Below are positions 25,703 to 34,194 of a stretch of 64,000 bases of DNA, piece by piece. The stretch is from Arenibacter nanhaiticus. Lineage in GTDB: Bacteria > Bacteroidota > Bacteroidia > Flavobacteriales > Flavobacteriaceae. A model generated the notes under the pieces. That model did not search any database and had not been told where the DNA came from. It was given only the letters and a program-made list of their open reading frames with translations. Position numbers and translations under genes: made by a program. Location of the stretch: the NCBI RefSeq assembly GCF_900141935.1, contig NZ_FQYX01000005.1, positions 1 to 64,000 on the forward strand, read 5' to 3'. Position 1 is the stretch's first letter. Every line of letters begins with the position of its first letter.

Positions 25703-28000
25703 ATGAAAAAATTATTCTTGTCAATGCTTTGCATTTTGACAACCGTGGCAACGCATGCACAAAATTTTTTAGAAGGAACAGCCCTAGACAAGACTACAAA
25801 TGAACCCCTAGAGCAGGTAGCCATTTATTTCCCCCAATTAGAACAAGGCGGTATTTCCAATGACAATGGACACTACCGAATCAATGATTTACCCGAAGGC
25901 ACTTACAATATCGTAGCCTCTTATATTGGTTTTCAGACATTTTCCCAAACCATAACCATAAAAAAAGGAAGGAACACCTTAGATTTTAGGCTGTATCCAA
26001 GTGCTATTGAGATGGAGGAGGTTATTGTATCTACCCCTTTCCACAAGCTACAGAGTGAAAACGTTATGAAGGTAGAGTTTGCAAAAATCGCAGCGCTAAA
26101 ATCAAAAGGAGCCCCTACCCTAATCGAAGGTATTGGAACCATTCCTGGCGTAGATATGGTTTCTACGGGTATTGGAATCGGAAAACCTGTAATTAGAGGA
26201 TTAACATCTAACAGGGTTTTAGTCTACACCCAGGGTATACGATTAGAAAACCAACAGTTTGGTGCAGAACACGGTCTTGGCGTTAATGAAGCCGGAATAG
26301 AAAGCGTTGAGGTTATTAAAGGCCCCGCATCCCTACTCTATGGCTCCGATGCCATGGGAGGTGTACTTTATTTAAACCCAGAAAAGTTTGCAATTTTAAA
26401 TACTACCGAAGGCGATCTAAACCTGGACTACAACACCAATACTCAAGGAATAACGAGCAATGTGGGTGTAAAATCGTCTGGAGATAGATTTAAGTTCTTG
26501 GCTCGAGCAGCAACCATCAACCATGTAGACTATAAAGCTGGAGACGGGAATAGAGTTACCAATTCTAGATTTAACGAAAAAGACCTAAAAATGGGTCTGG
26601 GCTATCAAGCCACTTCCTTCAAAAGTGAAATTAGATATAACTATAACCAGTCTAACTTAGGAATTCCCGAGACTATTAGCACACAAACCACCTCTAGAAC
26701 ACCAGAACTGCCGTATCAAAAAATCAACAACCATATTTTAAGCTCTAAAACCAAGATTTTCTTTAAAGACTCAAATTTAGACATCACACTAGGATATGTA
26801 GGCAATGATCGGAAAGAATTTGAAGACCACCATCATCATGAGGAACATGAGGATGAGCATGACCACCATGAAGAGCACACTACAACTGACGACCATGACG
26901 AAGAGGAACATATGGAGGCTGCTTTACATATGAAACTCAACACTTTTACTTACGATATACAATACCACCTACCAAAATGGAATAAGTTTGAAACCATTAT
27001 TGGCGCTCAAGGAATACATCAATCCAATACCAATTTTGGAGAAGAGATATTAATTCCTGATGCTGTTACCAATGATATTGGTGTTTTAGGTACAACGCAT
27101 TTTCATCTTAACGAAAACAACGATTTTCAATTAGGCTTTCGCTACGACCATAGAAATATAGCCGGAAAGGCCTATGGAGAATTGGGAGAAGAAGGACATA
27201 TCCCTGCATTGAACCGTAGCTTCAATAGCTTTAATGGCGCTTTTGGCTATAAAAATAATATTTCGGAACAATTCACCACCCGTTTCAATATCGCTACAGG
27301 ATTTAGAGCCCCTAATTTAGCGGAACTAACCTCTTACGGTAGCCATGAAGGCGCCAATAGATTTGAAATTGGAAATCCGGATTTAAAAAATGAACAAAAT
27401 ATACAATTCGATTTGGCCTTGGAATTTAAGAATGAACATTTCGAATTTTTTCTAAATGGATTTTACAATACCATCACGAATTATATCTTTATCGCTCCCG
27501 ATGGCACTTTTATAAACGAAAATGTTGTATACAACTACCTACAAGAAAATGCGACGCTCTACGGAGGGGAAATCGGTTTTCATTTACACCCACATCCCTA
27601 CGATTGGTTGCATATAGAAAGTAGCTACCAAACGGTATATGGTGAACTAAACAACGGAGAGCACTTACCTTTAATTCCGGCCAATAATTTGACCAACACC
27701 TTTAGGGTCGAATTTGTGAACGAGCACCCTTGGTGGTTAAACACCAATGCGTACGTTACGTTAAACACGACCTTTAAACAAGGAAAAGTAAACGTTTACG
27801 AAACGGTAAGTCCCGGATATTCCCTTTTAAATGCCGGGTTCGGAAGTGAAGTGAAATTTCTAAAAAAATCTATGAAGATCAATATCAGCGCAAATAATAT
27901 TTTAGACAAACGCTATATTAGTCATCTTTCGCGCCTAAAACCCGATGGCATCCCAAATATGGGAAGATCGGTTTCTATAGGGGTAAATATTCTTTTATAA
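25703..28000 (+). CDS. TonB-dependent receptor with His-rich loop, probable metal (zinc-type) uptake
   Basis: The 765 residues include a signal peptide (about 1-19, THAQ), a CarboxypepD_reg-like domain (about 22-105), a plug with IRGLTSNRVLVYTQGIR and GPASLLYGSDAMGGV (about 160-215), and a barrel. Around residues 374-405 one loop consists almost only of H, E and D (for example HHHHEEHEDEHDHHEEH, then DDHDEEEH). Such loops are a mark of outer-membrane receptors for Zn, Ni or Cu ions, as in ZnuD-like proteins. The metal cannot be told from sequence. It may share a transcript with the small His/Cys gene upstream. A terminator follows its stop. Confidence 0.9.
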   Translation: MKKLFLSMLCILTTVATHAQNFLEGTALDKTTNEPLEQVAIYFPQLEQGGISNDNGHYRINDLPEGTYNIVASYIGFQTFSQTITIKKGRNTLDFRLYPSAIEMEEVIVSTPFHKLQSENVMKVEFAKIAALKSKGAPTLIEGIGTIPGVDMVSTGIGIGKPVIRGLTSNRVLVYTQGIRLENQQFGAEHGLGVNEAGIESVEVIKGPASLLYGSDAMGGVLYLNPEKFAILNTTEGDLNLDYNTNTQGITSNVGVKSSGDRFKFLARAATINHVDYKAGDGNRVTNSRFNEKDLKMGLGYQATSFKSEIRYNYNQSNLGIPETISTQTTSRTPELPYQKINNHILSSKTKIFFKDSNLDITLGYVGNDRKEFEDHHHHEEHEDEHDHHEEHTTTDDHDEEEHMEAALHMKLNTFTYDIQYHLPKWNKFETIIGAQGIHQSNTNFGEEILIPDAVTNDIGVLGTTHFHLNENNDFQLGFRYDHRNIAGKAYGELGEEGHIPALNRSFNSFNGAFGYKNNISEQFTTRFNIATGFRAPNLAELTSYGSHEGANRFEIGNPDLKNEQNIQFDLALEFKNEHFEFFLNGFYNTITNYIFIAPDGTFINENVVYNYLQENATLYGGEIGFHLHPHPYDWLHIESSYQTVYGELNNGEHLPLIPANNLTNTFRVEFVNEHPWWLNTNAYVTLNTTFKQGKVNVYETVSPGYSLLNAGFGSEVKFLKKSMKINISANNILDKRYISHLSRLKPDGIPNMGRSVSIGVNILL

Positions 28001-28006
28001 AAATTT

Positions 28007-28060
28007 AAAAAACAAACTACCTATGGCCTATGCTTACTTAAGCCATAGGTAATTTGTTTT
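28007..28060. terminator. Bidirectional terminator between the metal receptor and the second sterol desaturase gene
   Basis: An ACCTATGGC stem (28019-28027 with its complement at 28042-28050) is flanked by AAACAAA on the left and TTTGTTTT on the right, which also pair. The right part includes the stop codon of the leftward gene. Confidence 0.8.
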
Positions 28061-28896
28061 AAAAAGGAATTTGGGATTTTTTCATCACCTTCGAATCCCA
28101 GTTGCAGCTTTCCACTATCTTCAGGAATGTAATTGGTTTTAAAAATATAGTCCCACAAACTAAGGCTAATACCGTAATTAACCCCATTTTTTCCTTTTGG
28201 CAATTTATAGGCATGATGATACAAATGCATTACTGGATTGTTTAGCAAGTACTTTAATGGTCCCCACGTTATTTTAATATTAGCATGGTTTAAATGGCCG
28301 ATGGTAATCGCAAAAAAGTGAACCATAAAAGCCTGCCCGGGCTCAAAGCCTCCTAAAATCATGACTCCAAACGTTTTTAACGGCTTGTAAAATATATTTT
28401 CCATCCAATGATATCGCAAATGTGCGGCAAATCCCATTTCCTTGACACTGTGGTGTATTTGATGAAATTTCCACAAGACAGGATAGGTATGCAAAAGCAC
28501 ATGAGTAAACCATTGCACAAAATCTAAGACCAAAAAAAACACTAACAATTGCCCCCAATTAGGGAGTTCCGAGAGATTTAAAAGAGTTAGACTGCTTTTA
28601 TCAATCCCAAAATCGTTAAATAGCAGCCCTATAACCTTATAAAACCCACTGATCGCAATTGCGAAAAGGAAAAAATTAAAAAACATATAGAAACCATCTA
28701 ACCAAAAATCTTTCCGGAAAATAGATTGTTCTTTTCGCCAAGGAAACAAGATTTCCATGCCCCATACTATTAAAGATATTATGATTAGGCCCCAGAAATA
28801 ATTTGAATACCAAGGAACATCAAAAACAATAGACTTCCCTGTCCAATTTACAGTTCCCATAAAGGCATTCGAAAATGCCTGTAAATACTTTTCCAA
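28021..28896 (-). CDS. Sterol desaturase / fatty acid hydroxylase family membrane protein (second)
   Basis: The 291 residues contain three or four membrane segments and the His boxes HVLLH (about residue 135), HQIHHSVKEMGFAAHLRYHW (about 147-166) and HLYHHAYKLP (about 230) of the di-iron hydroxylase superfamily. It is only distantly similar to the protein at 9365-10321, so it is not a recent duplicate. It begins 18 bp after the cytochrome c gene of the sulfite dehydrogenase pair and is on the same strand, so it probably belongs to that operon. No role for a lipid hydroxylase in sulfite oxidation is known to me; the association may be incidental. Confidence 0.88.
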   Translation of the reverse strand: MEKYLQAFSNAFMGTVNWTGKSIVFDVPWYSNYFWGLIIISLIVWGMEILFPWRKEQSIFRKDFWLDGFYMFFNFFLFAIAISGFYKVIGLLFNDFGIDKSSLTLLNLSELPNWGQLLVFFLVLDFVQWFTHVLLHTYPVLWKFHQIHHSVKEMGFAAHLRYHWMENIFYKPLKTFGVMILGGFEPGQAFMVHFFAITIGHLNHANIKITWGPLKYLLNNPVMHLYHHAYKLPKGKNGVNYGISLSLWDYIFKTNYIPEDSGKLQLGFEGDEKIPNSFLKQITYGLSKHRP

Positions 28897-28914
28897 AATT
28901 TTAATTAATTATTG

Positions 28915-29397
28915 TTACTCCTTTAACTCGTACCATTCAATATTAGACAAAGATTCTCTCCTGCCTTTACTGATAACAGGATAATTGGTTACCAGATAGT
29001 TGACGATTACAGCTTCATTTTCACCTAAATCCCATAAATTTTGGGTTTCCTGCATCCATCGGATGGTTGCAATCCACCTTTCTTCGTTCATCCTGTTTTG
29101 CATGACCAATTGCGCCGAATGACAGTTAGTGCAATTGTTTACCACTGCCATATACCCTTCTGCTTCCTTCAATCCTGTTCTTAAATGAATTCCATTCTCT
29201 ACCTTATCCCAATCGTCCTGCTCCGGGTCTATACTTGTGATTTCCACTTTGGGAGTATCGCTAGCCAGTAATAAAGACTCAGGAGACACCATATAGGTGA
29301 TCCCAATAAAGGCAAATAAGAAAACTATACCGCATAAAACCAAAAGCTGCTTATAAAGCTCTTTTACGTTGTTTTTAAAACTCCGTTCCTTTTCCAT
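28915..29397 (-). CDS. Monohaem c-type cytochrome subunit (SorB-like)
   Basis: The 160 residues begin with an N-terminal membrane anchor (about 17-40), then a periplasmic cytochrome domain with a single haem site CTNCH (Cys89, Cys92, His93). Met residues further on (M99, M103 and others) could be the sixth ligand. It starts directly at the stop of the molybdenum enzyme gene (no gap), so the two are translationally coupled. It likely accepts electrons from the sulfite-oxidising subunit and passes them to the respiratory chain, like SorB. The membrane anchor differs from soluble SorB. Confidence 0.85.
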   Translation of the reverse strand: MEKERSFKNNVKELYKQLLVLCGIVFLFAFIGITYMVSPESLLLASDTPKVEITSIDPEQDDWDKVENGIHLRTGLKEAEGYMAVVNNCTNCHSAQLVMQNRMNEERWIATIRWMQETQNLWDLGENEAVIVNYLVTNYPVISKGRRESLSNIEWYELKE

Positions 29398-30618
29398 TTA
29401 GCTGATTTTTACGGCTATGCGGTGGCAAGCATTGTTTAAATACCCTTTTGGGTTCCATCCAGGCAATAACATAGGCTGACTAACCCCCTTAGCATCGGTT
29501 GCCTTCACCCATACTTCGTAATAACCAGGTTTTGGAAAAGAAATACTGGCCTTAAAATGTTGCCATGCCAACCTGTTTACTGGTTTTTCCAAACCACATT
29601 CGGACCAAGTGGCACCAAAATCTATAGAATAGGACACCTTGGAAACTTCTAACTCCCCTGCCCAAGCATGACCTCTAATATTTAATTTCTTGTCCAAAGG
29701 TAATACCGCACCCGATTTTGGATAGGTAATTAGGGATTTTACCGGCATAGATTCTATGATGCGCATATCTTCATCCTTTACACTTTCTCCTGGTGCTACT
29801 GGATTTTTGGGAACTTTATAAGAAGATCCGGTCATTTTTTCACCATCGTGGACAATATTTCTTACACTTATCCCTTGTATCCATTTTCCCGAGGTTGAAG
29901 CTGGCCATCCCCCACAAACCAAACGCAAAGGATATCCATGTACCAAAGGGATGTCCTCGCCATTCATTTTAAAAGCCAACAAGGTCTCTTCTTGCATAGC
30001 CTTGCCAATTGGCACTCCCCTTGAGATAGGTTTTTTTGAAGGATCCCTGCTCAAATGCTCATCAATGGCATGGTATCCAATATAGACTGCATCAGCCTTA
30101 ATCCCTACATCTTCAAGAACATCCTTTAGCCGCACTCCTGTCCATGACGGACAAGCAACAGCACCAACATCCCATTGATTTCCTTTGGCAGGAGGATCAA
30201 ATTCTTTACGGCCATTACCACCGCACTCCAAGGTGAGTTGGTAGGTGTGCTGTTTAAAATTGTTTTTTAACTCTTCAAGTGTATACGTTTTTTTTTGTTT
30301 TACGGATTCCCCGTCAATAGTTAACGCCCATTCTTTAATATTTATGTTTTCAGGAACCAACCCATTGTTTCTGACAAACATAAACTTATTGGGGGTGATT
30401 TTATCATCTAGTAAATGCGCCAGAGCTTCCATATTCCATGGCTTACTATTTAAAACCAACATTTCCTTGTCCTTATTAAACAAAGCGAACGGATCTGGGT
30501 CCTGCATCCCTAAGGGGATATAATTTTCTGGCATTGTTGCACCATAAACAATTTCGGCTCCTAAAATACTGGCCAGAGACCCCAAAACAGAGCTTCTAAC
30601 AAAATTTCTTCTTTTCAT
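29398..30618 (-). CDS. Sulfite oxidase-family molybdoenzyme (SorA/SoxC-like)
   Basis: From the ATG at 30618 the product is 406 residues. A start 12 codons upstream is rejected because MKRRNFVRSS forms the start of a Tat-type leader (RRNFV, then a hydrophobic stretch to about residue 27). The molybdopterin domain carries the Mo-ligand Cys132 in LECGGNGRKEF, followed by the IGYHAIDEHLS region, VPLVHGYPLRLV and the dimerisation domain with an immunoglobulin-like fold (about residues 290-400). It should oxidise sulfite to sulfate in the periplasm and pass electrons to the adjacent cytochrome. The catalytic residues suggest an active enzyme; the substrate could also be another S-oxide or similar small molecule. 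Confidence 0.88.
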   Translation of the reverse strand: MKRRNFVRSSVLGSLASILGAEIVYGATMPENYIPLGMQDPDPFALFNKDKEMLVLNSKPWNMEALAHLLDDKITPNKFMFVRNNGLVPENINIKEWALTIDGESVKQKKTYTLEELKNNFKQHTYQLTLECGGNGRKEFDPPAKGNQWDVGAVACPSWTGVRLKDVLEDVGIKADAVYIGYHAIDEHLSRDPSKKPISRGVPIGKAMQEETLLAFKMNGEDIPLVHGYPLRLVCGGWPASTSGKWIQGISVRNIVHDGEKMTGSSYKVPKNPVAPGESVKDEDMRIIESMPVKSLITYPKSGAVLPLDKKLNIRGHAWAGELEVSKVSYSIDFGATWSECGLEKPVNRLAWQHFKASISFPKPGYYEVWVKATDAKGVSQPMLLPGWNPKGYLNNACHRIAVKIS

Positions 30619-30727
30619 TAATTGATCATAAATTAAACTAACCCCTAAAATCATGAGGGATTATTGCGTCCTTAAGGCGCTATTAACGATAAAACTTATT
30701 ATAAATCCACCAAACCAAAGTCTTTCC

Positions 30728-31027
30728 TTATTTGGTGGTCACTGATTTTTTTTCGGAAGGACTAAACACATAGGTATATAACCACATTAAGGTAAACGAT
30801 GGTATTATATCAAAGCCTGGAACTATTTCCTCTATAAAATTTACAACTCCTGCAACTTTACCAATTTTACCTTTATAAAGACGAGTCATCAGCCAAGCCG
30901 AAACAGGAGCCCAAACAATATCCGAAAATTCCCCTATTCCAGGAATAACAAAAGAAAGCATTCCTATTCCATCAAAAAGAAGACCTAAAAATAAGTCTCT
31001 AATTTTATCACCCCTTTCCACCGCCAT
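30728..31027 (-). CDS. Small conserved membrane protein
   Basis: The ATG at 31027 gives 99 residues, MAVERGDKIRDLF onward; an upstream non-ATG start would add 15 residues without hydrophobic or conserved character. About two membrane segments (FLGLLFDGIGMLSFVIPGIG and VPGFDIIPSFTLMWLYTYVF) flank WAPVSAWLMTRLYKGKIGKVAGVVNFIEE. The PG-rich turns look conserved. No named family is recognised; a similar layout exists in small Bacteroidota membrane proteins. It sits between the sulfite dehydrogenase operon and folE, all on the minus strand with gaps over 100 bp. Confidence 0.75.
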   Translation of the reverse strand: MAVERGDKIRDLFLGLLFDGIGMLSFVIPGIGEFSDIVWAPVSAWLMTRLYKGKIGKVAGVVNFIEEIVPGFDIIPSFTLMWLYTYVFSPSEKKSVTTK

Positions 31028-31191
31028 AATTGATAATTTAAAATTCTCGGAATCCCCTATTGTAATAAACAAACATAAGCCCCTGTATAAAATGGTTTTA
31101 CGCTATTTATTTTTGATTCTACTTTTATATCGTTCTTTAAAATCTCCTGTATCCTTTCTATATTTTTAAAATGTGTTAAACAAGCTTTTTT

Positions 31192-31791
31192 TTAGGAAAG
31201 CTTGGCACTGATTAATTTTAAAAACTCATTCCTTGTCTCTATCTTTTCAAATTGCCCGCGAAAACCAGATGTAGTAGTAACAGAATTTTGCTTCTGCACC
31301 CCTCTCATCATCATACACATATGGGAGGCCTCTATCACTACAGCTACTCCTTTAGGTTTCAAAGTATTGTTTAAACACTCTAAGATGTCGTGAGTTAACC
31401 TTTCCTGCACCTGTAACCTTCTTGCAAAAACATCGACTACTCGCGGTATCTTACTTAAACCAACAATTTGACCATCAGGAATATAAGCAATATGAGCTTT
31501 TCCAAAAAAAGGCAACATATGATGCTCACAGAGCGAATAAAGTTCTATATCCTTTATAATAACCATATCATCATAGGATTCCTTAAACAAGGCTCCTTCC
31601 AATATTTCTACCGCATCTTGTTTGTATCCTTGGGTTAAAAACAACATGGCCTTGGCTGCCCTTTCTGGCGTTTTAAGGAGACCCTCCCTCGATACGTCTT
31701 CTCCTATTTCATTAATTATGGAGGAGTAACGGTTTTTAACTTCGTCCGTAATTTCTAAATTATACTCTTCCAAACTCTTGTATGGTGCCAT
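31192..31791 (-). CDS. folE: GTP cyclohydrolase I
   Basis: The 199-residue enzyme turns GTP into dihydroneopterin triphosphate, the first step of folate and pterin synthesis. Zinc ligands are in [14 protein letters not shown] (Cys and His) and MCMMMRGV (Cys). The [23 protein letters not shown] region holds the active-site Lys/Arg. The decamer tunnel-fold length is normal. It is monocistronic; a weak hairpin (CAAGCTTT with its complement, 31181-31204) overlaps the stop codon and may be its terminator. Confidence 0.96.
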   Translation of the reverse strand: MAPYKSLEEYNLEITDEVKNRYSSIINEIGEDVSREGLLKTPERAAKAMLFLTQGYKQDAVEILEGALFKESYDDMVIIKDIELYSLCEHHMLPFFGKAHIAYIPDGQIVGLSKIPRVVDVFARRLQVQERLTHDILECLNNTLKPKGVAVVIEASHMCMMMRGVQKQNSVTTTSGFRGQFEKIETRNEFLKLISAKLS

Positions 31792-31925
31792 AAACTTATG
31801 TGTATTTTGTTTTTGTGCCGCTTTTATCGACCACTTTTATTTAAAAAATCTAAATTAATATTTAATTTTAACCCGTTGACAGTTTTTAACCGCCAACTGT
31901 GTTAAATACTTGGTAAATTAATAAG

Positions 31926-31950
31926 AAAACACCCCAATATAGGGTGTTTT
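31926..31950. other. Terminator-like hairpin between divergent genes folE and the ABC ATPase
   Basis: A 9-bp perfect stem AAAACACCC/GGGTGTTTT (31926-31934 and 31942-31950) has a 7-nt loop. It looks like an intrinsic terminator, yet both flanking genes are transcribed away from it. It might end a short unlisted transcript or lie in a leader. Confidence 0.45.
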
Positions 31951-32056
31951 ATATTCATTTTCTAAATTACGCCCTTATCCATTTTTTTCCCTTAACCTCC
32001 TTCTTATTTTGTATTCTTGGTGGTTATGTTTACTTTCAGCCCATAATTATTGATGA

Positions 32057-32716
32057 ATGATCAAGGCAAATAATATTAAGAAATTCTACGGAAACCTTCA
32101 AGTTCTAAAAGGTGTCGATGTGCATATTCAAAAAGGAGAGGTTGTCTCTATTGTTGGCCCGTCTGGCGCAGGGAAAACAACCCTATTACAAATACTGGGC
32201 ACTTTGGATGTGTTGACGAATAAGGATGATGGAGAGTTAAAAATCAACAAAGAGGATGTAACCAGATTATCAGAGAAGGAGCTGGCCAAATTTAGAAATA
32301 AAAATATTGGATTTATTTTTCAATTTCATCAATTATTGCCAGAATTTACTGCCTTGGAAAACGTTTGTATCCCTGCTTTCATTAAGGGAACCTCTAAAAA
32401 TGATGCCGAAGCCAGAGCCACAGAATTATTGGGTTTTTTGGGATTGTCGCACCGAATTAATCACAAACCTACTGAGCTTTCAGGAGGTGAACAACAAAGA
32501 GTTGCCGTTGCTCGGGCCTTGGTAAATAACCCGGCCGTTGTTTTTGCTGATGAACCCAGTGGTAATTTAGATTCTGAAAGCGCAGATAAACTACATAAAT
32601 TATTTTTTGATTTAAGGGATAAATTTGGTCAAACCTTTGTTATCGTTACCCACAATGAGGAATTAGCAAATATGGCCGATAGAAAGCTTACCATGGTAGA
32701 TGGTGTTATACAATAA
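32057..32716 (+). CDS. ABC transporter ATP-binding protein, LolD/MacB type
   Basis: The 219 residues have Walker [12 protein letters not shown] (about residue 34), Q-loop [16 protein letters not shown], the signature [15 protein letters not shown] (about 140), Walker [13 protein letters not shown] (about 160) and the H-loop VTHNEEL. These fit the LolD/FtsE/MacB subfamily, in which the ATPase drives lipoprotein release or macrolide/peptide export with a separate permease. No permease is adjacent here, so the partner is elsewhere. It overlaps the next gene by one base (TAATG). Confidence 0.92.
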   Translation: MIKANNIKKFYGNLQVLKGVDVHIQKGEVVSIVGPSGAGKTTLLQILGTLDVLTNKDDGELKINKEDVTRLSEKELAKFRNKNIGFIFQFHQLLPEFTALENVCIPAFIKGTSKNDAEARATELLGFLGLSHRINHKPTELSGGEQQRVAVARALVNNPAVVFADEPSGNLDSESADKLHKLFFDLRDKFGQTFVIVTHNEELANMADRKLTMVDGVIQ

Positions 32717-33279
32717 TGAACGTACTTCATAATGTTTGGAATTTCATATGGTCTCCTTCTTATATCAAACTAGGGCAGCCTACTAGTTCCGCCAAAGCTC
32801 ATCTGTTCGCTAACTTACTGATACTAGGCGCTATGTTCGGTGTTGCGATTGGTCTTTTCAATCAATCCCTGCTAAAGCTGTTAAATATTGACCTAGGAGT
32901 ACATGCCAGCGATCTGTTTATGGCTAAAAAATCGGCCCTAGGAATATTTTTTTCCGTTGCTATCCTAGCCCCTGTACTAGAAGAAGCTATATTTAGAGGT
33001 CCTCTTATATTATTTAAAGACAAAAAATATTTTAGGCATTTCCTATATCTTTCCGTACTTTTATTTGGAGCTGTACATTTATTCAACTTTCAATTTTCCA
33101 AGGAAATTTTTATCCTTGGACCATTGCTTTCGGCACCACAAATAATACTAGGGGTATTCTTAGCGTATATCCGAATAAAATTAGGGTTATTATGGGCCAT
33201 CCTCCTACATGCCAGCTACAACGCTATCTTTTTGGGACCTATAATCATTTTAAAACTATTTAATATTTCTTTGGAATGA
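32716..33279 (+). CDS. CPBP-family intramembrane glutamic endopeptidase
   Basis: The 187-residue integral membrane protein has about five helices. The CPBP (Abi/CAAX) motifs are seen as EEAIFRGPLIL (about residue 90, catalytic Glu pair), FGAVHLFNF (about 116) and LWAILLHASYNAIF (about 157), giving the E-E-x3-R, H and H/N residues of this protease family. Homologues include Rce1, PrsW-like and bacteriocin-immunity proteins; the substrate is unknown. It overlaps the ATPase gene upstream by 1 bp and the next gene by 4 bp, so all three are translationally coupled. Confidence 0.9.
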   Translation: MNVLHNVWNFIWSPSYIKLGQPTSSAKAHLFANLLILGAMFGVAIGLFNQSLLKLLNIDLGVHASDLFMAKKSALGIFFSVAILAPVLEEAIFRGPLILFKDKKYFRHFLYLSVLLFGAVHLFNFQFSKEIFILGPLLSAPQIILGVFLAYIRIKLGLLWAILLHASYNAIFLGPIIILKLFNISLE

Positions 33280-34040
33280 CCAAAAAAGAGTTAAAAGAAT
33301 TTTTAGACGCCAAGGTAATTCAATATAATCTCCCCGAGTTTTTACAATCGGACCCTATTCAAATTCCCCACCTGTTTTCCATTAAGGAGGATATAGAAAT
33401 AAGCGGATTTTTAACCGCTACCATTGCTTGGGGCAATCGAAAGAGTATTATTACCAATGCTAATAAAATGATGGAGTTGATGGATTCTTCTCCCTATGAT
33501 TTTATAATGAACCATGAAGCCAGTGATTTGGAAAAACTGCAAGGTTTTGTCCATCGCACCTTTAATGGAGATGACCTGACCTTTTTTGTTCGCAGCTTAA
33601 AAAATATATACAAGCATCACCATGGCCTGGAGGATGTTTTTTCCAAAGCAACGGATACCTTGCCATTGCAAGCCGCAATTTCTAGTTTTAAATCCGTATT
33701 TTTTGAAATCCCACATCCTGCCAGAACTACCAAACACATCTCGGACCCTTTAAAAGGCTCGGCAGCAAAACGTATCAACATGTTTTTAAGATGGATGGTC
33801 AGAGATAATACGACAGGGGTAGATTTTGGTATTTGGAAAAAGCTTTCCCCTGCTCAATTATCATGTCCTTTGGACGTTCACTCGGGCAATGTGGCCCGAA
33901 AATTAGGCCTGATCAAAAGAAAACAGAACGATGGCAAGGCCTTGGCCGAATTGGACGCAAATCTTCGGAAATTAGATCCCATGGACCCTGTAAAATACGA
34001 TTTTGCCTTATTTGGATTGGGAGTGTTTGAGAAATTCTAA
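33276..34040 (+). CDS. TIGR02757 family protein
   Basis: The 254 residues contain the conserved starts EFLDAKVIQYN, ISGFLTATIAWGNRKSII, HRTFNGDDLTFF and the C-terminal DVHSGNVARKLGL, the pattern of TIGR02757, common in Bacteroidota and spirochaetes. Its biochemical function is not known. A distant relation to DNA glycosylase-like helix-hairpin-helix folds is possible, since the end (DVHSGNVARKLGL...LRKLDPMDPVKYDFALFGLG) recalls the PVDTHV region, but this is a guess. It overlaps the protease gene by 4 bp (ATGA) and closes the three-gene operon. Confidence 0.85.
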   Translation: MTKKELKEFLDAKVIQYNLPEFLQSDPIQIPHLFSIKEDIEISGFLTATIAWGNRKSIITNANKMMELMDSSPYDFIMNHEASDLEKLQGFVHRTFNGDDLTFFVRSLKNIYKHHHGLEDVFSKATDTLPLQAAISSFKSVFFEIPHPARTTKHISDPLKGSAAKRINMFLRWMVRDNTTGVDFGIWKKLSPAQLSCPLDVHSGNVARKLGLIKRKQNDGKALAELDANLRKLDPMDPVKYDFALFGLGVFEKF

Positions 34041-34194
34041 TAGCGTTTTTCTGTCGTTGAAAAAACAACTAATACAACAGCATAGCTTCTAATAAAAATA
34101 TCCGGCACTAACATATGGCTACTTAAAACATACATAAAGTTTATATCCTATAATTAATTTCCTATTTTTAAACGGACACTAACATAGATAAATA

